Position numbers and translations under genes: made by a program. The notes under the pieces were generated by a model. That model searched no databases. It was not told the origin of the DNA and saw only the letters and a list, made by a program, of their open reading frames with translations. A DNA stretch of 64,000 bases from Gammaproteobacteria bacterium (GTDB lineage Bacteria > Pseudomonadota > Gammaproteobacteria > Steroidobacterales > Steroidobacteraceae), in contig JANYAD010000030.1 in the NCBI GenBank assembly GCA_025355165.1, positions 23,854-87,853 of the forward strand. The letters run 5' to 3'. Numbering within the stretch: the first letter of the stretch is position 1; the number at the start of each line of letters is the position of its first letter. This document shows positions 26,793 through 35,692 of the stretch, piece after piece.

Positions 26793-28424
26793 ATGGCCGA
26801 TATCGTACCCACTCCCGCGCCCCCACGCGGCCTAGCGGACATTCCGGGACTCAAGCAGGTGGGATTGCTCGCCGGTGTTGCCGCCGCGGTTGCCGCGGCG
26901 ATCTGGCTGGTGCTTTGGTCGCAAGGACAAAACTATACCGTGCTGTACGGACAGTTGTCCGAACGGGAAAGCGGCCAAGTGATGGATGCGCTCACCGCGG
27001 CGGGCATCGAGTTCAAGCTCAATCCATCGGGCGCCGTGTCGGTGCCCGAATCCAAAGTCCAAGAAGCCCGCATTCGATTGGCCAGCCAGGGGTTGCCGCA
27101 AAGTGATTCGATGGGCGTGGAAATGATTCAAAAGGAGTCCGCGCTCGGCAACAGCACCCTGATGGAAGGGGCGCGTTATCAGTCGATGCTCGAGACTGAA
27201 TTGGCTCGGACCATCATCAAGGTGCAAGGCGTGCAGAGCGCGCGGGTGCACCTAGCGCTGCCGAAGCCCTCGGTATTTTTGCGCGATGCGCGCAAGGCTA
27301 CCGCGTCGGTCATGCTGCAGCTGTATCCCGGGAGGCGGCTCGAGCCCGGTCAGGTAGCGGCCATCGTGCATTTGGTGGCATCGAGCGTTCCGGAACTGGG
27401 GGCCAGCGATGTGACCCTGGTGGATCAAGCGGGATCCTTGCTCAACTCGGCTGACGAAAATGCCGAGGCGGCTGCCAGCGCCCGTCAATTTGAGTACACC
27501 CGCAAGCTGGAGGAGAGCTACCAGAGGCGCATCGTGGAGTTGCTCGAACCCATGATTGGCTCGGGACGTGTGCGAGCCACCGTCACCGCCGATCTTGACT
27601 ACACTGTCACCGAGTCCACGCACGAGAACTATGATCCGCAAAAAACCGCCGTTCGCAGCGAACAGACCAGCAACGAAAGCCGCAAGGGTGGGGAGGGCTC
27701 GGAAGGAATACCGGGCGCCCTCAGCAATCAACCACCCGGCACCTCCGGAGCGCCGGTAATCCCCGGCGCGGCGACACCGGGAAATCCGGGCGCACCCGGC
27801 GCTCAAAACGCCGCGAGTGCCGGACCCAGTTCCAGCGCACAGCGCAGCACGCGCAACTTCGAAGTCGATCGCACGCTATCGTATGTAAAGCAGCCGGTGG
27901 GAACGCTGAAGCGCCTCAATGTCGGTGTTGTGCTCGATGACTGGCAGAAGGTTGACGCTGACGGCAAGGTGACGACCGAGCCGATGAGCGAGACCGATGT
28001 AAAGCGGTTCACGCAGCTCATCAAGGAAGCCATTGGTCTTAAGGAAGATCGCGGCGATCAGCTCAATGTGTTGAACCAAGCCTTCAAAGGCAGCATAGCC
28101 ATCGGTCCGGTAGAGAGCCTGCCACTGTGGCAACAGCCCTGGCTCAAGCAGCTGGCCAAACAAATCGTCGGCGCCTCGCTGGTGCTGCTGGTGGCATTTT
28201 TGGTGCTGCGGCCTTTGATGAAGTCCTTGACCAAGCCGGCGGGCCGATTGTCCGCGAGCGTGGACGATGTAGAAGGCGATCGCCTGAGCCTTTCGGGCCC
28301 AGGAAAGGCCATCAAACTTAGCCCAAGTTTCGAGCAGCAAATCGTCGCGGCGCGGACTTTGGTTGGCCAAGATCCGCGCCGTGCGGCACAAGTCGTCAAA
28401 GACTGGGTATCGGCGGATGGCTGA
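26793..28424 (+). CDS. fliF: FliF, MS-ring protein
   Basis: A 543-aa inner-membrane ring. First membrane helix around residues 21-43 (LKQVGLLAGVAAAVAAAIWL), then the YscJ/FliF ring-building motifs (LYGQLSERESGQVMDALTAA; ARVHLALPKPSVFLRD). A Gly/Pro/Ala-rich periplasmic linker follows near 300-350, then the second helix (QIVGASLVLLVAFLVLRPLM, about 455-475) and a cytoplasmic FliG-binding tail (QQIVAARTLVGQDPRRAAQV). It overlaps fliG by 8 bp. Confidence 0.96.
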   Translation: MADIVPTPAPPRGLADIPGLKQVGLLAGVAAAVAAAIWLVLWSQGQNYTVLYGQLSERESGQVMDALTAAGIEFKLNPSGAVSVPESKVQEARIRLASQGLPQSDSMGVEMIQKESALGNSTLMEGARYQSMLETELARTIIKVQGVQSARVHLALPKPSVFLRDARKATASVMLQLYPGRRLEPGQVAAIVHLVASSVPELGASDVTLVDQAGSLLNSADENAEAAASARQFEYTRKLEESYQRRIVELLEPMIGSGRVRATVTADLDYTVTESTHENYDPQKTAVRSEQTSNESRKGGEGSEGIPGALSNQPPGTSGAPVIPGAATPGNPGAPGAQNAASAGPSSSAQRSTRNFEVDRTLSYVKQPVGTLKRLNVGVVLDDWQKVDADGKVTTEPMSETDVKRFTQLIKEAIGLKEDRGDQLNVLNQAFKGSIAIGPVESLPLWQQPWLKQLAKQIVGASLVLLVAFLVLRPLMKSLTKPAGRLSASVDDVEGDRLSLSGPGKAIKLSPSFEQQIVAARTLVGQDPRRAAQVVKDWVSADG

Positions 28425-29427
28425 TAAGGTCGACGAACTCGCCGGGACGCAGCGCGCGGCTATCTTGCTCATGAGCTTGGGCGAGCAGGATGCCGCCAAT
28501 GTGCTCAAACAACTCGATGCCCGCGAAGTCCAGAAATTGGGCATCGCCATGGCAGAGCTCAAGGAAGTATCGCGCGAACAAATGAGCTCGGTGCTCGACA
28601 AGTTCATCGGCATCGCGGATGCCAAGGCTAACATCGCTGGCGGGTCGCAGGACTACGTGCGGCGCGTGCTCACCCAAGCGGTCGGAAAGCAGAAGACCGA
28701 TATGCTGCTCGACCGAGTATCAAATGGCCAGACCGGCCAAGGCATCGAGGCTCTGAAATGGATGGAAGCCAAGGCCGTCGCGCAGATCATTAGCGGCGAA
28801 CATCCGCAGATCGCCGCCATCGTCTTGGCGCACCTCGAGCCGGAACAGTCAGCGGCGATTATGCCGCTGCTAAAGGATGATTTGCGCACTGAAGTGTTGA
28901 TGCGCATTGCCTCGCTGAACGAAGTGCCCCAGTCGGCGCTCACGGAACTCGATCAGCTGGTGGAGAAGCAAGCAAACGTGGCACCGCCGACGCCCCTGCG
29001 GCGCGTCGGCGGTGCGCGGACAGCGGCCAATATTCTGAATGCCATGGAGCGTGAAAAGCTCAGCGAGGAACTCGGCAAGATCGAGAAGGCTGACGGCGAG
29101 ATGCACCAGCAGATCAAGGACCTTCTGTTCGTCTTCGACAACCTATTGGATGTCGATGACCGCGGCATTCAGGCGTTGTTGCGCGAAGTGGGGTCCGACA
29201 CGCTGGCGGTGGCGCTGCGCGGCGCGGAGCCCGGAGTGCAGGAAAAGGTACTGAAGAATATGTCGAAGCGAGCCGCGGAAATCCTCAAGGACGATATGGA
29301 AGCACGCGGTCCGGTAAAACTTGCGGACGTCGAAGCGGCGCAAAAGGAGATCATCGTCATCGCGCAACGCATGGCCGAAGAAGGCACTATTAGCCTCGGC
29401 GGCAAGGGAGCAGGTGATTTTGTCTGA
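28417..29427 (+). CDS. fliG: FliG, motor switch / torque protein
   Basis: A 336-aa C-ring protein contacting FliF, FliM and the stators. The ATG at 28417 lies inside the fliF end and gives the family start (ADKVDELAGTQRAAILLMSL). Middle-domain EHPQ signature is present (ISGEHPQIAAIVLAHLEPEQ), and the C-terminal torque helix has FDNLLDVDDRGIQALLREVG with charged residues. The end is acidic. Length is normal (about 335). Confidence 0.96.
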   Translation: MADKVDELAGTQRAAILLMSLGEQDAANVLKQLDAREVQKLGIAMAELKEVSREQMSSVLDKFIGIADAKANIAGGSQDYVRRVLTQAVGKQKTDMLLDRVSNGQTGQGIEALKWMEAKAVAQIISGEHPQIAAIVLAHLEPEQSAAIMPLLKDDLRTEVLMRIASLNEVPQSALTELDQLVEKQANVAPPTPLRRVGGARTAANILNAMEREKLSEELGKIEKADGEMHQQIKDLLFVFDNLLDVDDRGIQALLREVGSDTLAVALRGAEPGVQEKVLKNMSKRAAEILKDDMEARGPVKLADVEAAQKEIIVIAQRMAEEGTISLGGKGAGDFV

Positions 29428-30046
29428 CGTGAACCCGAAGCAGGCAACTGTCGCCCTGTGGGCGGTACCCGATATGGAGAGCCCCCCCGCGCAGCAAAGA
29501 ATGGCTACGGTCGGCGGTCTTGCCGATCTGCAGGCCGAAGCGCACAAAGAAGCGTTCGAACAAGGACTCGCGGAAGGACGCGCCGCCGGGCGCGCCGAGG
29601 CGCGCGTGCAGGTCGAACGGCTGGCCGGCATGTTCTACGATTTGGCCAAGCCATTTGATGTTCTCGACGCTGAAGTCGAGCGCGAGCTTCTCACTTTGGC
29701 GATGGCGCTCGCGCGCCAAATCGTACGGCGCGAATTGAAAACCGATCCGACACAAATTATCGGCATTATTCGCGAGGCCATTGCCGCGCTACCTGTGGCG
29801 ACGCGCGATGTGCGGGTGCATTTGCATCCGGAAGATGCCGCGGTGGTCAAAGAGCACTTGGCGCCGACGGAAAATGAGCGTGCGTGGACCATCGTTGAAG
29901 ATCCCGTCATGGCGCGCGGCGGGTGCCAGATCGCCACCGCTACCTCGCGAATCGACGCGCGTCTGGAGACCCGGCTCGGCGGTATCTTAAGTGAACTGCT
30001 GGGTACTGAACGACATGCGCCTGTAGCTCGCGGCGGAACTGCTTGA
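29414..30046 (+). CDS. fliH: FliH, export ATPase regulator / stator
   Basis: A 210-aa protein that links the FliI ATPase to the export gate and C ring. The GTG at 29414, within the fliG end, is preceded by GGGAG. The family's small-residue repeat helix is present (EQGLAEGRAAGRAEARVQVE, residues about 49-68), followed by the V-ATPase-E-like C-terminal domain (LALARQIVRRELKTDPTQII; VRVHLHPEDAAVV). Start uncertain by a few codons; identity is firm from sequence and order. Confidence 0.9.
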   Translation: MILSDVNPKQATVALWAVPDMESPPAQQRMATVGGLADLQAEAHKEAFEQGLAEGRAAGRAEARVQVERLAGMFYDLAKPFDVLDAEVERELLTLAMALARQIVRRELKTDPTQIIGIIREAIAALPVATRDVRVHLHPEDAAVVKEHLAPTENERAWTIVEDPVMARGGCQIATATSRIDARLETRLGGILSELLGTERHAPVARGGTA

Positions 30047-31431
30047 TGAGCCAGCCTGCGGCGACGCCCTCTAGACAACAACGCTGGATCGAAAGGATAG
30101 TTCAGGCCCGCGAGCGCATGGCAACTGTGTCGCAGTTCGTGGTCGAAGGAACGCTGAGCCGCATGGTCGGCATGACGCTTGAGGCGGTCGGTTGCGAGGC
30201 CGCGGTTGGCGGTCGTTGCCTGGTCGACGCGGCGGAGGGCAAACAGATCGAGGCTGAAGTGGTGGGGTTTTCCGGCGACAAGCTATTTTTGATGCCCACG
30301 GGAGACATTCGCGGCCTGATGCCGGGCGCACGCGTCATCCCTACGCGAAGCGAGTCCTCGTTCGCGATGGGCGATGAGCTACTCGGACGGGTGTTGGATG
30401 GCGCCGGGCGGCCGCTCGATGGATTCGGCGAATTGCGTTGCACCGATCGGGTGTCACTGGCCGGTGAACCGCTAAATCCGCTCATGCGCCGTGCGATCCG
30501 GGATCCGCTCGATGTGGGGGTGCGCTCCATCAACGCGCTGCTGTCGGTAGGCGGCGGGCAGCGCATCGGGCTGTTTGCAGGCTCCGGGGTGGGCAAATCC
30601 GTGCTGCTGGGCATGATGACCCGATACACCAAGGCCGACGTGACCGTAGTCGGACTGATCGGCGAACGTGGCCGGGAGGTCCAAGATTTCGTGACCAACA
30701 CCTTGGGGCCCGACGGCATGCGCCGCGCAGTGGTGGTGGCCACTCCAGCCGACAATCCGCCGCTGATGCGCCTGCACGGTGCGTGGCTTGCAACCGCGAT
30801 TGCCGAGTATTTCCGCGATCGGGGGCTGAAGGTGTTGCTGTTGCTCGATTCGCTAACTCGTTTCGCGCAAGCGCAGCGCGAAATCGCGCTAGCCATCGGT
30901 GAACCCCCCGCCACCAAGGGCTACCCGCCGTCCGTGTTCGCGCGCTTGCCACAGCTGGTCGAGCGTGCCGGCAACAGCGATCGCGGTGTGGGATCGATCA
31001 CCGCTTTCTATACCGTGTTGGTGGAAGGTGATGACCAGAATGACCCGATCGCGGATGCAGCCCGCGCGATCCTGGACGGACACATCGTGCTGTCGCGCCG
31101 CTTGGCAGAGAACGGCCTTTATCCTGCGATCGATGTCGAGGCCTCGATCAGTCGGGCGATGCACCAGATCGCCACTCGTGAGCAACTCGATTTGGCGAAC
31201 CGCTTCAAGCAAGTTTATTCGACGTATCAGCAAAATCGCGATCTGATCACCGTCGGCGCCTACAGGCGCGGTTCGGACGCGAGGGTGGACCTCGCCGTCG
31301 AGCAGTGGCCAAAAATGCTCGAATTTCTGAGGCAGGATATGTACGAACCGGTGGGAATCGAGCGAAGTTATGCGGATCTGAAGCAACTCGTGACGCAGTT
31401 CTCGGCACCTCCCACGCCAACGGGCCGATAG
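30046..31431 (+). CDS. fliI: FliI, flagellar export ATPase
   Basis: A 461-aa ATPase of the flagellar type III secretion system, related to F1-beta. Walker A GLFAGSGVGKSVLLG is near residue 180; the type III ATPase signature GERGREVQDFV and Walker B LLLLDSLTRFAQAQREIALA follow, then GYPPSVFARLPQLVERAGN. The N-terminal beta-barrel is normal. The ATG shares a base with the fliH TGA. Length is standard (about 450). Confidence 0.97.
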   Translation: MSQPAATPSRQQRWIERIVQARERMATVSQFVVEGTLSRMVGMTLEAVGCEAAVGGRCLVDAAEGKQIEAEVVGFSGDKLFLMPTGDIRGLMPGARVIPTRSESSFAMGDELLGRVLDGAGRPLDGFGELRCTDRVSLAGEPLNPLMRRAIRDPLDVGVRSINALLSVGGGQRIGLFAGSGVGKSVLLGMMTRYTKADVTVVGLIGERGREVQDFVTNTLGPDGMRRAVVVATPADNPPLMRLHGAWLATAIAEYFRDRGLKVLLLLDSLTRFAQAQREIALAIGEPPATKGYPPSVFARLPQLVERAGNSDRGVGSITAFYTVLVEGDDQNDPIADAARAILDGHIVLSRRLAENGLYPAIDVEASISRAMHQIATREQLDLANRFKQVYSTYQQNRDLITVGAYRRGSDARVDLAVEQWPKMLEFLRQDMYEPVGIERSYADLKQLVTQFSAPPTPTGR

Positions 31432-31435
31432 TGCA

Positions 31436-31897
31436 ATGCCCATGATGAAGTCCAAACGCTTTGAGCCTATCCAGGAAATCGCACTGTCCTCGGCGAACGA
31501 GTTGAGCCGCAGCATGGCCGAGGCGGGGCGCAGAATCTCCGACCTGGAGCATCAGCTTCAGCAGCTTCAGACCTACCGCGATGAGTATGTGCGCGACTCG
31601 GCCAAGACCAGCGGCGCCATCGACGCGGTCAAGCTGCAAAACTATCGTTCCTTCCTCGACCGGTTGGGCGAGGCGCTGAACCAGAAGGTGAGAGCGCTCG
31701 ATTCCGCGCGCAACGAATTCGAGAAACGCCGTGCGCAGTGGAGCGAGAAACGCATCGAGTCCGAGTCCCTGAACCGGGTCGTGGACCGCTTTCGCAACGA
31801 AGAGCAACACGCTGCAGATCGCAAGGAGCAGCGCGATGGCGATGAGGCAGCCATGCGCTTGATGTTGATCGGACGCCTCGATACCGGAAGCCCGTAG
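31436..31897 (+). CDS. fliJ: FliJ, export apparatus coiled-coil protein
   Basis: A 153-aa two-helix coiled coil that occupies the centre of the FliI hexamer, analogous to the gamma subunit of F1. Long amphipathic helices with heptads are visible (LEHQLQQLQTYRDEYVRDSA; VRALDSARNEFEKRRAQWSE). Four bp after fliI. It closes the fliEFGHIJ run; fliK, usually next, is displaced by 6.4 kb. Confidence 0.92.
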   Translation: MPMMKSKRFEPIQEIALSSANELSRSMAEAGRRISDLEHQLQQLQTYRDEYVRDSAKTSGAIDAVKLQNYRSFLDRLGEALNQKVRALDSARNEFEKRRAQWSEKRIESESLNRVVDRFRNEEQHAADRKEQRDGDEAAMRLMLIGRLDTGSP

Positions 31898-31921
31898 CGG
31901 GGGCGTGTTACTCTCGGTGCA

Positions 31922-32377
31922 ATGACCAGCATTTGGGTCGATGCCGACGCCTGTCCCGGCGTGATAAAAGAAATACTGTTTCGTGCCGCGAAGCGCACCG
32001 GCGTACCGATCACGCTGGTGGCCAATCAGGCTTTGCAAATTCCCAGAATCCAGAGCGTCCGCGCCGTCAAGGTTGCCCCCGGGTTCGATGTTGCAGACGC
32101 TGAAATCGTAAAACGTGTCGTCGCCGGCGATCTGGTGGTCACGGCCGATATTCCGCTCGCCGCCGAGGTGATTGCCAAGGGTGCCGAGGCGCTCAATCCA
32201 CGCGGCGAGCTCTATTCTCCCGATACCATACGCGGCGTGCTTGCCATGCGTGACTTCATGGACACGATGCGATCGAGCGGCGTCATCGGCGGGGGCCCGC
32301 CGCCGCTCTCTCAAGCCAATCGCAATGCCTTTGCAGCCCGCCTCGATTCTTGGCTGGCAAAGCGGCCACTGCAATGA
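31922..32377 (+). CDS. yaiI: YaiI/YqxD family protein (DUF188)
   Basis: A 151-aa conserved protein of the UPF0178 family. The opening [15 protein letters not shown] and [16 protein letters not shown] are the family signatures (NYN/PIN-like fold with Asp residues). The biochemical role is not established. Starts 24 bp after fliJ on the same strand and overlaps yheU by 4 bp. First gene of a block unrelated to flagella. Confidence 0.92.
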   Translation: MTSIWVDADACPGVIKEILFRAAKRTGVPITLVANQALQIPRIQSVRAVKVAPGFDVADAEIVKRVVAGDLVVTADIPLAAEVIAKGAEALNPRGELYSPDTIRGVLAMRDFMDTMRSSGVIGGGPPPLSQANRNAFAARLDSWLAKRPLQ

Positions 32378-32658
32378 TGGAAAATGAAGAAGCTGCGCAG
32401 CCGACCGGCGAACCGGAGGCCGGCGAACCGGTGCAGGTGCCATACACCGAGTTATCGCCAGACCTGTTGCACGCCGTCATCGAGTCCTTCGTGCTGCGCG
32501 AAGGCACCGATTACGGCGTGCAGGAACTCCCTTTAGATGCGAAAGTGGCCCGAGTCATGGGGCAGCTCCGGCGTCAAGAGATCAAGATCATTTATGACCC
32601 TAATTCCGACAGCGTGACCATCATACCTGGGCACTCCGATGGTGCGCCGAAGCGCTAA
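32374..32658 (+). CDS. yheU: YheU family protein (UPF0270)
   Basis: A 94-aa protein whose core ([26 protein letters not shown], then [20 protein letters not shown]) follows E. coli YheU closely. About 20 extra acidic, Pro/Glu-rich residues precede the core, so the true start could be later, but the ATG overlapping the yaiI stop supports this one. Function unknown. Confidence 0.88.
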   Translation: MMENEEAAQPTGEPEAGEPVQVPYTELSPDLLHAVIESFVLREGTDYGVQELPLDAKVARVMGQLRRQEIKIIYDPNSDSVTIIPGHSDGAPKR

Positions 32659-33484
32659 GCCCCGGCGCTCTAAATTCGCATCAGTCGTCGTTAGATTTTG
32701 GCGCCGAACCAGGAAGCTTGCTCGTCGCGCAAAGCGCTGGTGGCTACCGGCACCGCGAGCGGCGAAACTCATCATGGGCCTGGCGGTCATCCTGATGGTT
32801 TGGCTGGGCGTAAACTGGATATTCCAAGTGCTGCGCAAGCCCTCGGAGTTGTTCTTTCCGGTCAGCGGCACGTTGAACAAGACACCGGTGGAAACCTGGC
32901 GGGCGTACCAGCCCATCTTCAGAAAATATTCCACCAGCATCATGACCCCAACCCTCTTGGCCGCTCTTGCCCAAGTGGAAGCCTCAGGAAACCCCGTGGC
33001 GCGCACGTACTGGCGCTGGTCGTGGAAATCGCTGCCCTTCGAGGTGTATCGGCCGGCATCCACGGCGGTGGGCATGTACCAAATTACCGACGGTAATTTC
33101 GCCGAAGCGAGGCATTTTTGCATCCATGATCATCAGGTTGTTGGTGATGGGCCGTGGAATGATTGGCAGTCCTGCTGGTTCACCCGCTTGTATGCCCGGG
33201 TGCTCCCAAGCGATGCGGTCGAACTGACATCGGCTTACTTAGACCACAGCGTCGCCGCCATCTTTGAGCGCCGCCGCATCGGCTCAGCAACGTTACAGCG
33301 CAAGCAGGCGCTGGCTGCATTGATTCATTTGTGCGGCGCCGGCGCTGGCGATGAGTTCGCGAGGCGCGGCTTTCGGGTGGCCGAGAGTCAGCGCTGCGGT
33401 GATCATCAGGCGCAAATGTATCTGAATCGCGTCAGTGCAATGAAAGAGGTTTTCGATCGCCTGCTGAACGAGGAGGCACAATGA
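32639..33484 (+). CDS. Membrane-anchored lytic transglycosylase-like protein
   Basis: A 281-aa protein with a very basic N-terminus (residues 1-40), one membrane helix (KLIMGLAVILMVWLGVNWIF, about 43-62) and a periplasmic domain resembling the SLT lysozyme-like fold. TPTLLAALAQVEASGNPVAR holds the probable catalytic Glu, followed by STAVGMYQITDGNF, the conserved G(M/L)xQ element. Four Cys in the second half could form disulfides. It overlaps yheU by 20 bp. Nothing ties it to flagellar assembly, since FlgJ already has a hydrolase domain. Confidence 0.72.
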   Translation: MVRRSAKPRRSKFASVVVRFWRRTRKLARRAKRWWLPAPRAAKLIMGLAVILMVWLGVNWIFQVLRKPSELFFPVSGTLNKTPVETWRAYQPIFRKYSTSIMTPTLLAALAQVEASGNPVARTYWRWSWKSLPFEVYRPASTAVGMYQITDGNFAEARHFCIHDHQVVGDGPWNDWQSCWFTRLYARVLPSDAVELTSAYLDHSVAAIFERRRIGSATLQRKQALAALIHLCGAGAGDEFARRGFRVAESQRCGDHQAQMYLNRVSAMKEVFDRLLNEEAQ

Positions 33485-33579
33485 AATCGCCAGGTCATGG
33501 ACCTTTCGGGGCTTGGCGCGAATCGGTGCAATTCCTCATGGCGCTCTTCAGGGAGATTCGCGAGACGCTGCCGCTTTGA
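33481..33579 (+). CDS. Possible 32-aa small protein
   Basis: A short ORF (MKSPGHGPFGAWRESVQFLM then ALFREIRETLPL) whose ATG overlaps the stop of the transglycosylase gene. Its case rests on a very strong ribosome-binding site, GAGGAGG, 4 nt upstream, and on the ATGA coupling. The C-terminal half would form an amphipathic helix. Its 3' end overlaps the 3' end of the opposite-strand propeller gene. No family recognised. Confidence 0.4.
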   Translation: MKSPGHGPFGAWRESVQFLMALFREIRETLPL

Positions 33580-34460
33580 TAATCCGTGAGCCATAACGCG
33601 CCGTGTCCTATCCCGAGTGAATCACCGCCCGGACCGATCCACTGGCACAACACAGTATTGGTGTCCGCGTCGATCAGCGATAGGGGCACCTTCGGCATGG
33701 TGGTCCACACTCGATTAGCATCGAAAGCGATGTCGCCGCCGTGGCCGGGGGTGCCCAATGCAATGGTGACGGTATTCTTGGTGCGCACATCCGCACGCGT
33801 TACCGTGCCATCGCCTTGATTAAGAGTCCAAATGGCGCCCGCGCCGGTGGCGAGGAAGCGCGGGCCAGGCCCGGTGGCTACCGTGGTAGTTACCTTTCCG
33901 GTAAGCGCGTCCAGGCCCGTGAGGTCGGCGCCCTCAGCGTGGGAAATCCAAATCGTGCCGTCCTTAAATTTCGGGTTATATGAGCCGGGCGGGGTGTGGA
34001 AGGTAGCGAGAACGGTGCCGTTGCCGGGATCCAAGCGCGCAAGATCGCCCTGTCCGTTCACGACCATCCACACGCTGTCGGCTCCGTAAGCGATGCCGCC
34101 TTCGGCAGCGGCCGGCCCCACCGCAAACGTCGCTGATAATTGACTGGTTTTTAAGTTCACCTTGGCCAGTGTCGGGGGAGATGTACACATCGGAACCCAA
34201 AGATGGCCTGAACCCGCCGTCAAACCGGCGCATGCTTCGCCCGGTAGCCTCACGCGTGCGACCCGTAGATTGGTTTTAGGATCTATGCGATTGACAGCAA
34301 AGGGACCGGTGCTGCCGACCCACACCGAGTCGGCCGTGATCAACACCCAGTCCGCGGTCTTGCCCAACTTAATCGTCGCCAGGGGCTCAAGTTCGGTTAT
34401 GGATCGAGGCGCCGCGGCCGCGCTGCACGACAGTGCATACATCACGCTCGCCAGAAGCAT
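33495..34460 (-). CDS. Secreted YncE/Vgb-like beta-propeller protein
   Basis: About 321 aa from the ATG at 34460, which gives a signal peptide (MLLASVMYALSCSAAAAP); an upstream ATG at 34502 would bury it. The mature part is built of about seven repeats of the type ADSVWVGSTGPFAVNRIDPK, GSGHLWVPM, ADSVWMVVNGQGDLARLDPG and GAIWTLNQGDGTVTRADVRT, the pattern of YncE/virginiamycin-B-lyase-like propellers. No catalytic residues were assigned. It is divergent from the next gene and convergent with the transglycosylase/small ORF pair. Confidence 0.75.
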   Translation of the reverse strand: MLLASVMYALSCSAAAAPRSITELEPLATIKLGKTADWVLITADSVWVGSTGPFAVNRIDPKTNLRVARVRLPGEACAGLTAGSGHLWVPMCTSPPTLAKVNLKTSQLSATFAVGPAAAEGGIAYGADSVWMVVNGQGDLARLDPGNGTVLATFHTPPGSYNPKFKDGTIWISHAEGADLTGLDALTGKVTTTVATGPGPRFLATGAGAIWTLNQGDGTVTRADVRTKNTVTIALGTPGHGGDIAFDANRVWTTMPKVPLSLIDADTNTVLCQWIGPGGDSLGIGHGALWLTDYQSGSVSRISLKSAMRNCTDSRQAPKGP

Positions 34461-34579
34461 GGACTTTTCGCGGTGTCGCACGGCAGGAGTATGGGCCAAC
34501 AAGCCCGCGATTTCTCAGCGAGCTGGTGTATGCTTCCAAAAATTTGTTCCGCGCCAAAAAATTGAGGGGTACAACAATT

Positions 34580-35692
34580 TTGCGATTTAGTCCGCTGGTC
34601 CTGGTCTTGTTCGCCGCTCCATTTGCGCAAGCGCAGGCAGCGCAGACAGACATAGAGCCCGTTCAGCACGAATTCATGATCAAGGATTTCAAGACCGAGG
34701 GCGGCGCCGTGCTGCCCGAGGCACGCGTGGTTTACGGAACTTACGGCAAGCTTAATTCGAAAGGGGACAATGCGGTCCTTCTTCCATCGCACTATATGGC
34801 TGAGATGCACGGCTACGGCTGGTTGATCGGCCCGGGCAAGGCGCTAGATCCGGGAAAGCTGTTCCTGGTCAGCAGCGAGCTGTTTGGAAACGGACGCTCA
34901 TCCTCGCCGAGTAATACGCCGGAACCGTTGCACGGCCCGCGGTTCCCCGTCACCAGCATCCGTGACAACATCCAAGCCGTGCATCGCTTGCTGACCGAGC
35001 AGCTGCATGTTCAGCACCTGCGCGCCGTCATCGGATTCTCGATGGGGGCGCAACAAGCGTTCCAATGGGCGGTAAGCTATCCGGACTTCATGGACGGTAT
35101 CGTGGCGACTTCCGGCACGGCAAAGACTTATGGCCATGGCATCGTGCGTCTCGAAGGTGAAATCGCGGCGCTGACCGCCGACCCGACCTTCGACGGCGGC
35201 GACTACAAGACTCAGCCGACCAAGGGTATTGAGGCTTTCTCCATGGTTTGGGCTGGCTGGTTATTTTCGCAGGAATGGTGGCGCCAGGAGCTGTGGCGCA
35301 CGAACCCCGCTTTCGGCAAGACCTTCGAGGAGGTGGTGGAGCACTTTCGCAAGAGTTTCATTCCTGGAGCGGATGCGAATAATTTGATCCTGCAGATGCG
35401 TAGTTGGGAGTTCCACGACATCGGCAAGACACCGCCTTTTCACGGCGACGTCGAGGCGGCACTGCGTTCCATCAAAGTACCGGTGCTTTACATGCCCTCC
35501 GAGACCGACATGTACTTTCCAACTACCGATGCGCGGTATGAAGCGGCGTTCATCGCGCATTGTACGCTCGCGATCATTCCGTCGCTGTGGGGCCATCCAG
35601 CCGGTGCCGGCGTGGCGCCCGCAGATGAGAAGTTTCTCAATGATCACGTGTCGACGTTTCTTGCGACCATCGGCAAACCTTTGACCCGATGA
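34580..35692 (+). CDS. Secreted alpha/beta hydrolase, MetX (homoserine acetyltransferase)-like
   Basis: An alpha/beta hydrolase of the MetX branch. The core has NAVLLPSHYMAEMHGYGWLI, the oxyanion/elbow region AVIGFSMGAQQAFQWAVSYP with nucleophile Ser in GFSMG, and a late Asp (PSETDMYFP) and His (LWGHPAG). Start: TTG at 34580 has GAGGGG upstream and yields a signal peptide ending AFAQAQ-like (FAAPFAQAQ). The frame is open back to 34433 but that overlaps the divergent gene. Exported proteins of this family are usually not methionine enzymes; the substrate is unknown. Coupled to the LysE gene by ATGA overlap. Confidence 0.8.
   Translation: MRFSPLVLVLFAAPFAQAQAAQTDIEPVQHEFMIKDFKTEGGAVLPEARVVYGTYGKLNSKGDNAVLLPSHYMAEMHGYGWLIGPGKALDPGKLFLVSSELFGNGRSSSPSNTPEPLHGPRFPVTSIRDNIQAVHRLLTEQLHVQHLRAVIGFSMGAQQAFQWAVSYPDFMDGIVATSGTAKTYGHGIVRLEGEIAALTADPTFDGGDYKTQPTKGIEAFSMVWAGWLFSQEWWRQELWRTNPAFGKTFEEVVEHFRKSFIPGADANNLILQMRSWEFHDIGKTPPFHGDVEAALRSIKVPVLYMPSETDMYFPTTDARYEAAFIAHCTLAIIPSLWGHPAGAGVAPADEKFLNDHVSTFLATIGKPLTR

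Noticed and set aside
31247-32443. Long minus-strand frame (398 aa) across fliI, fliJ and yaiI
   Set aside because: It mirrors three confident plus-strand genes, has no recognisable domain, and is explained by GC-rich third-position bias.
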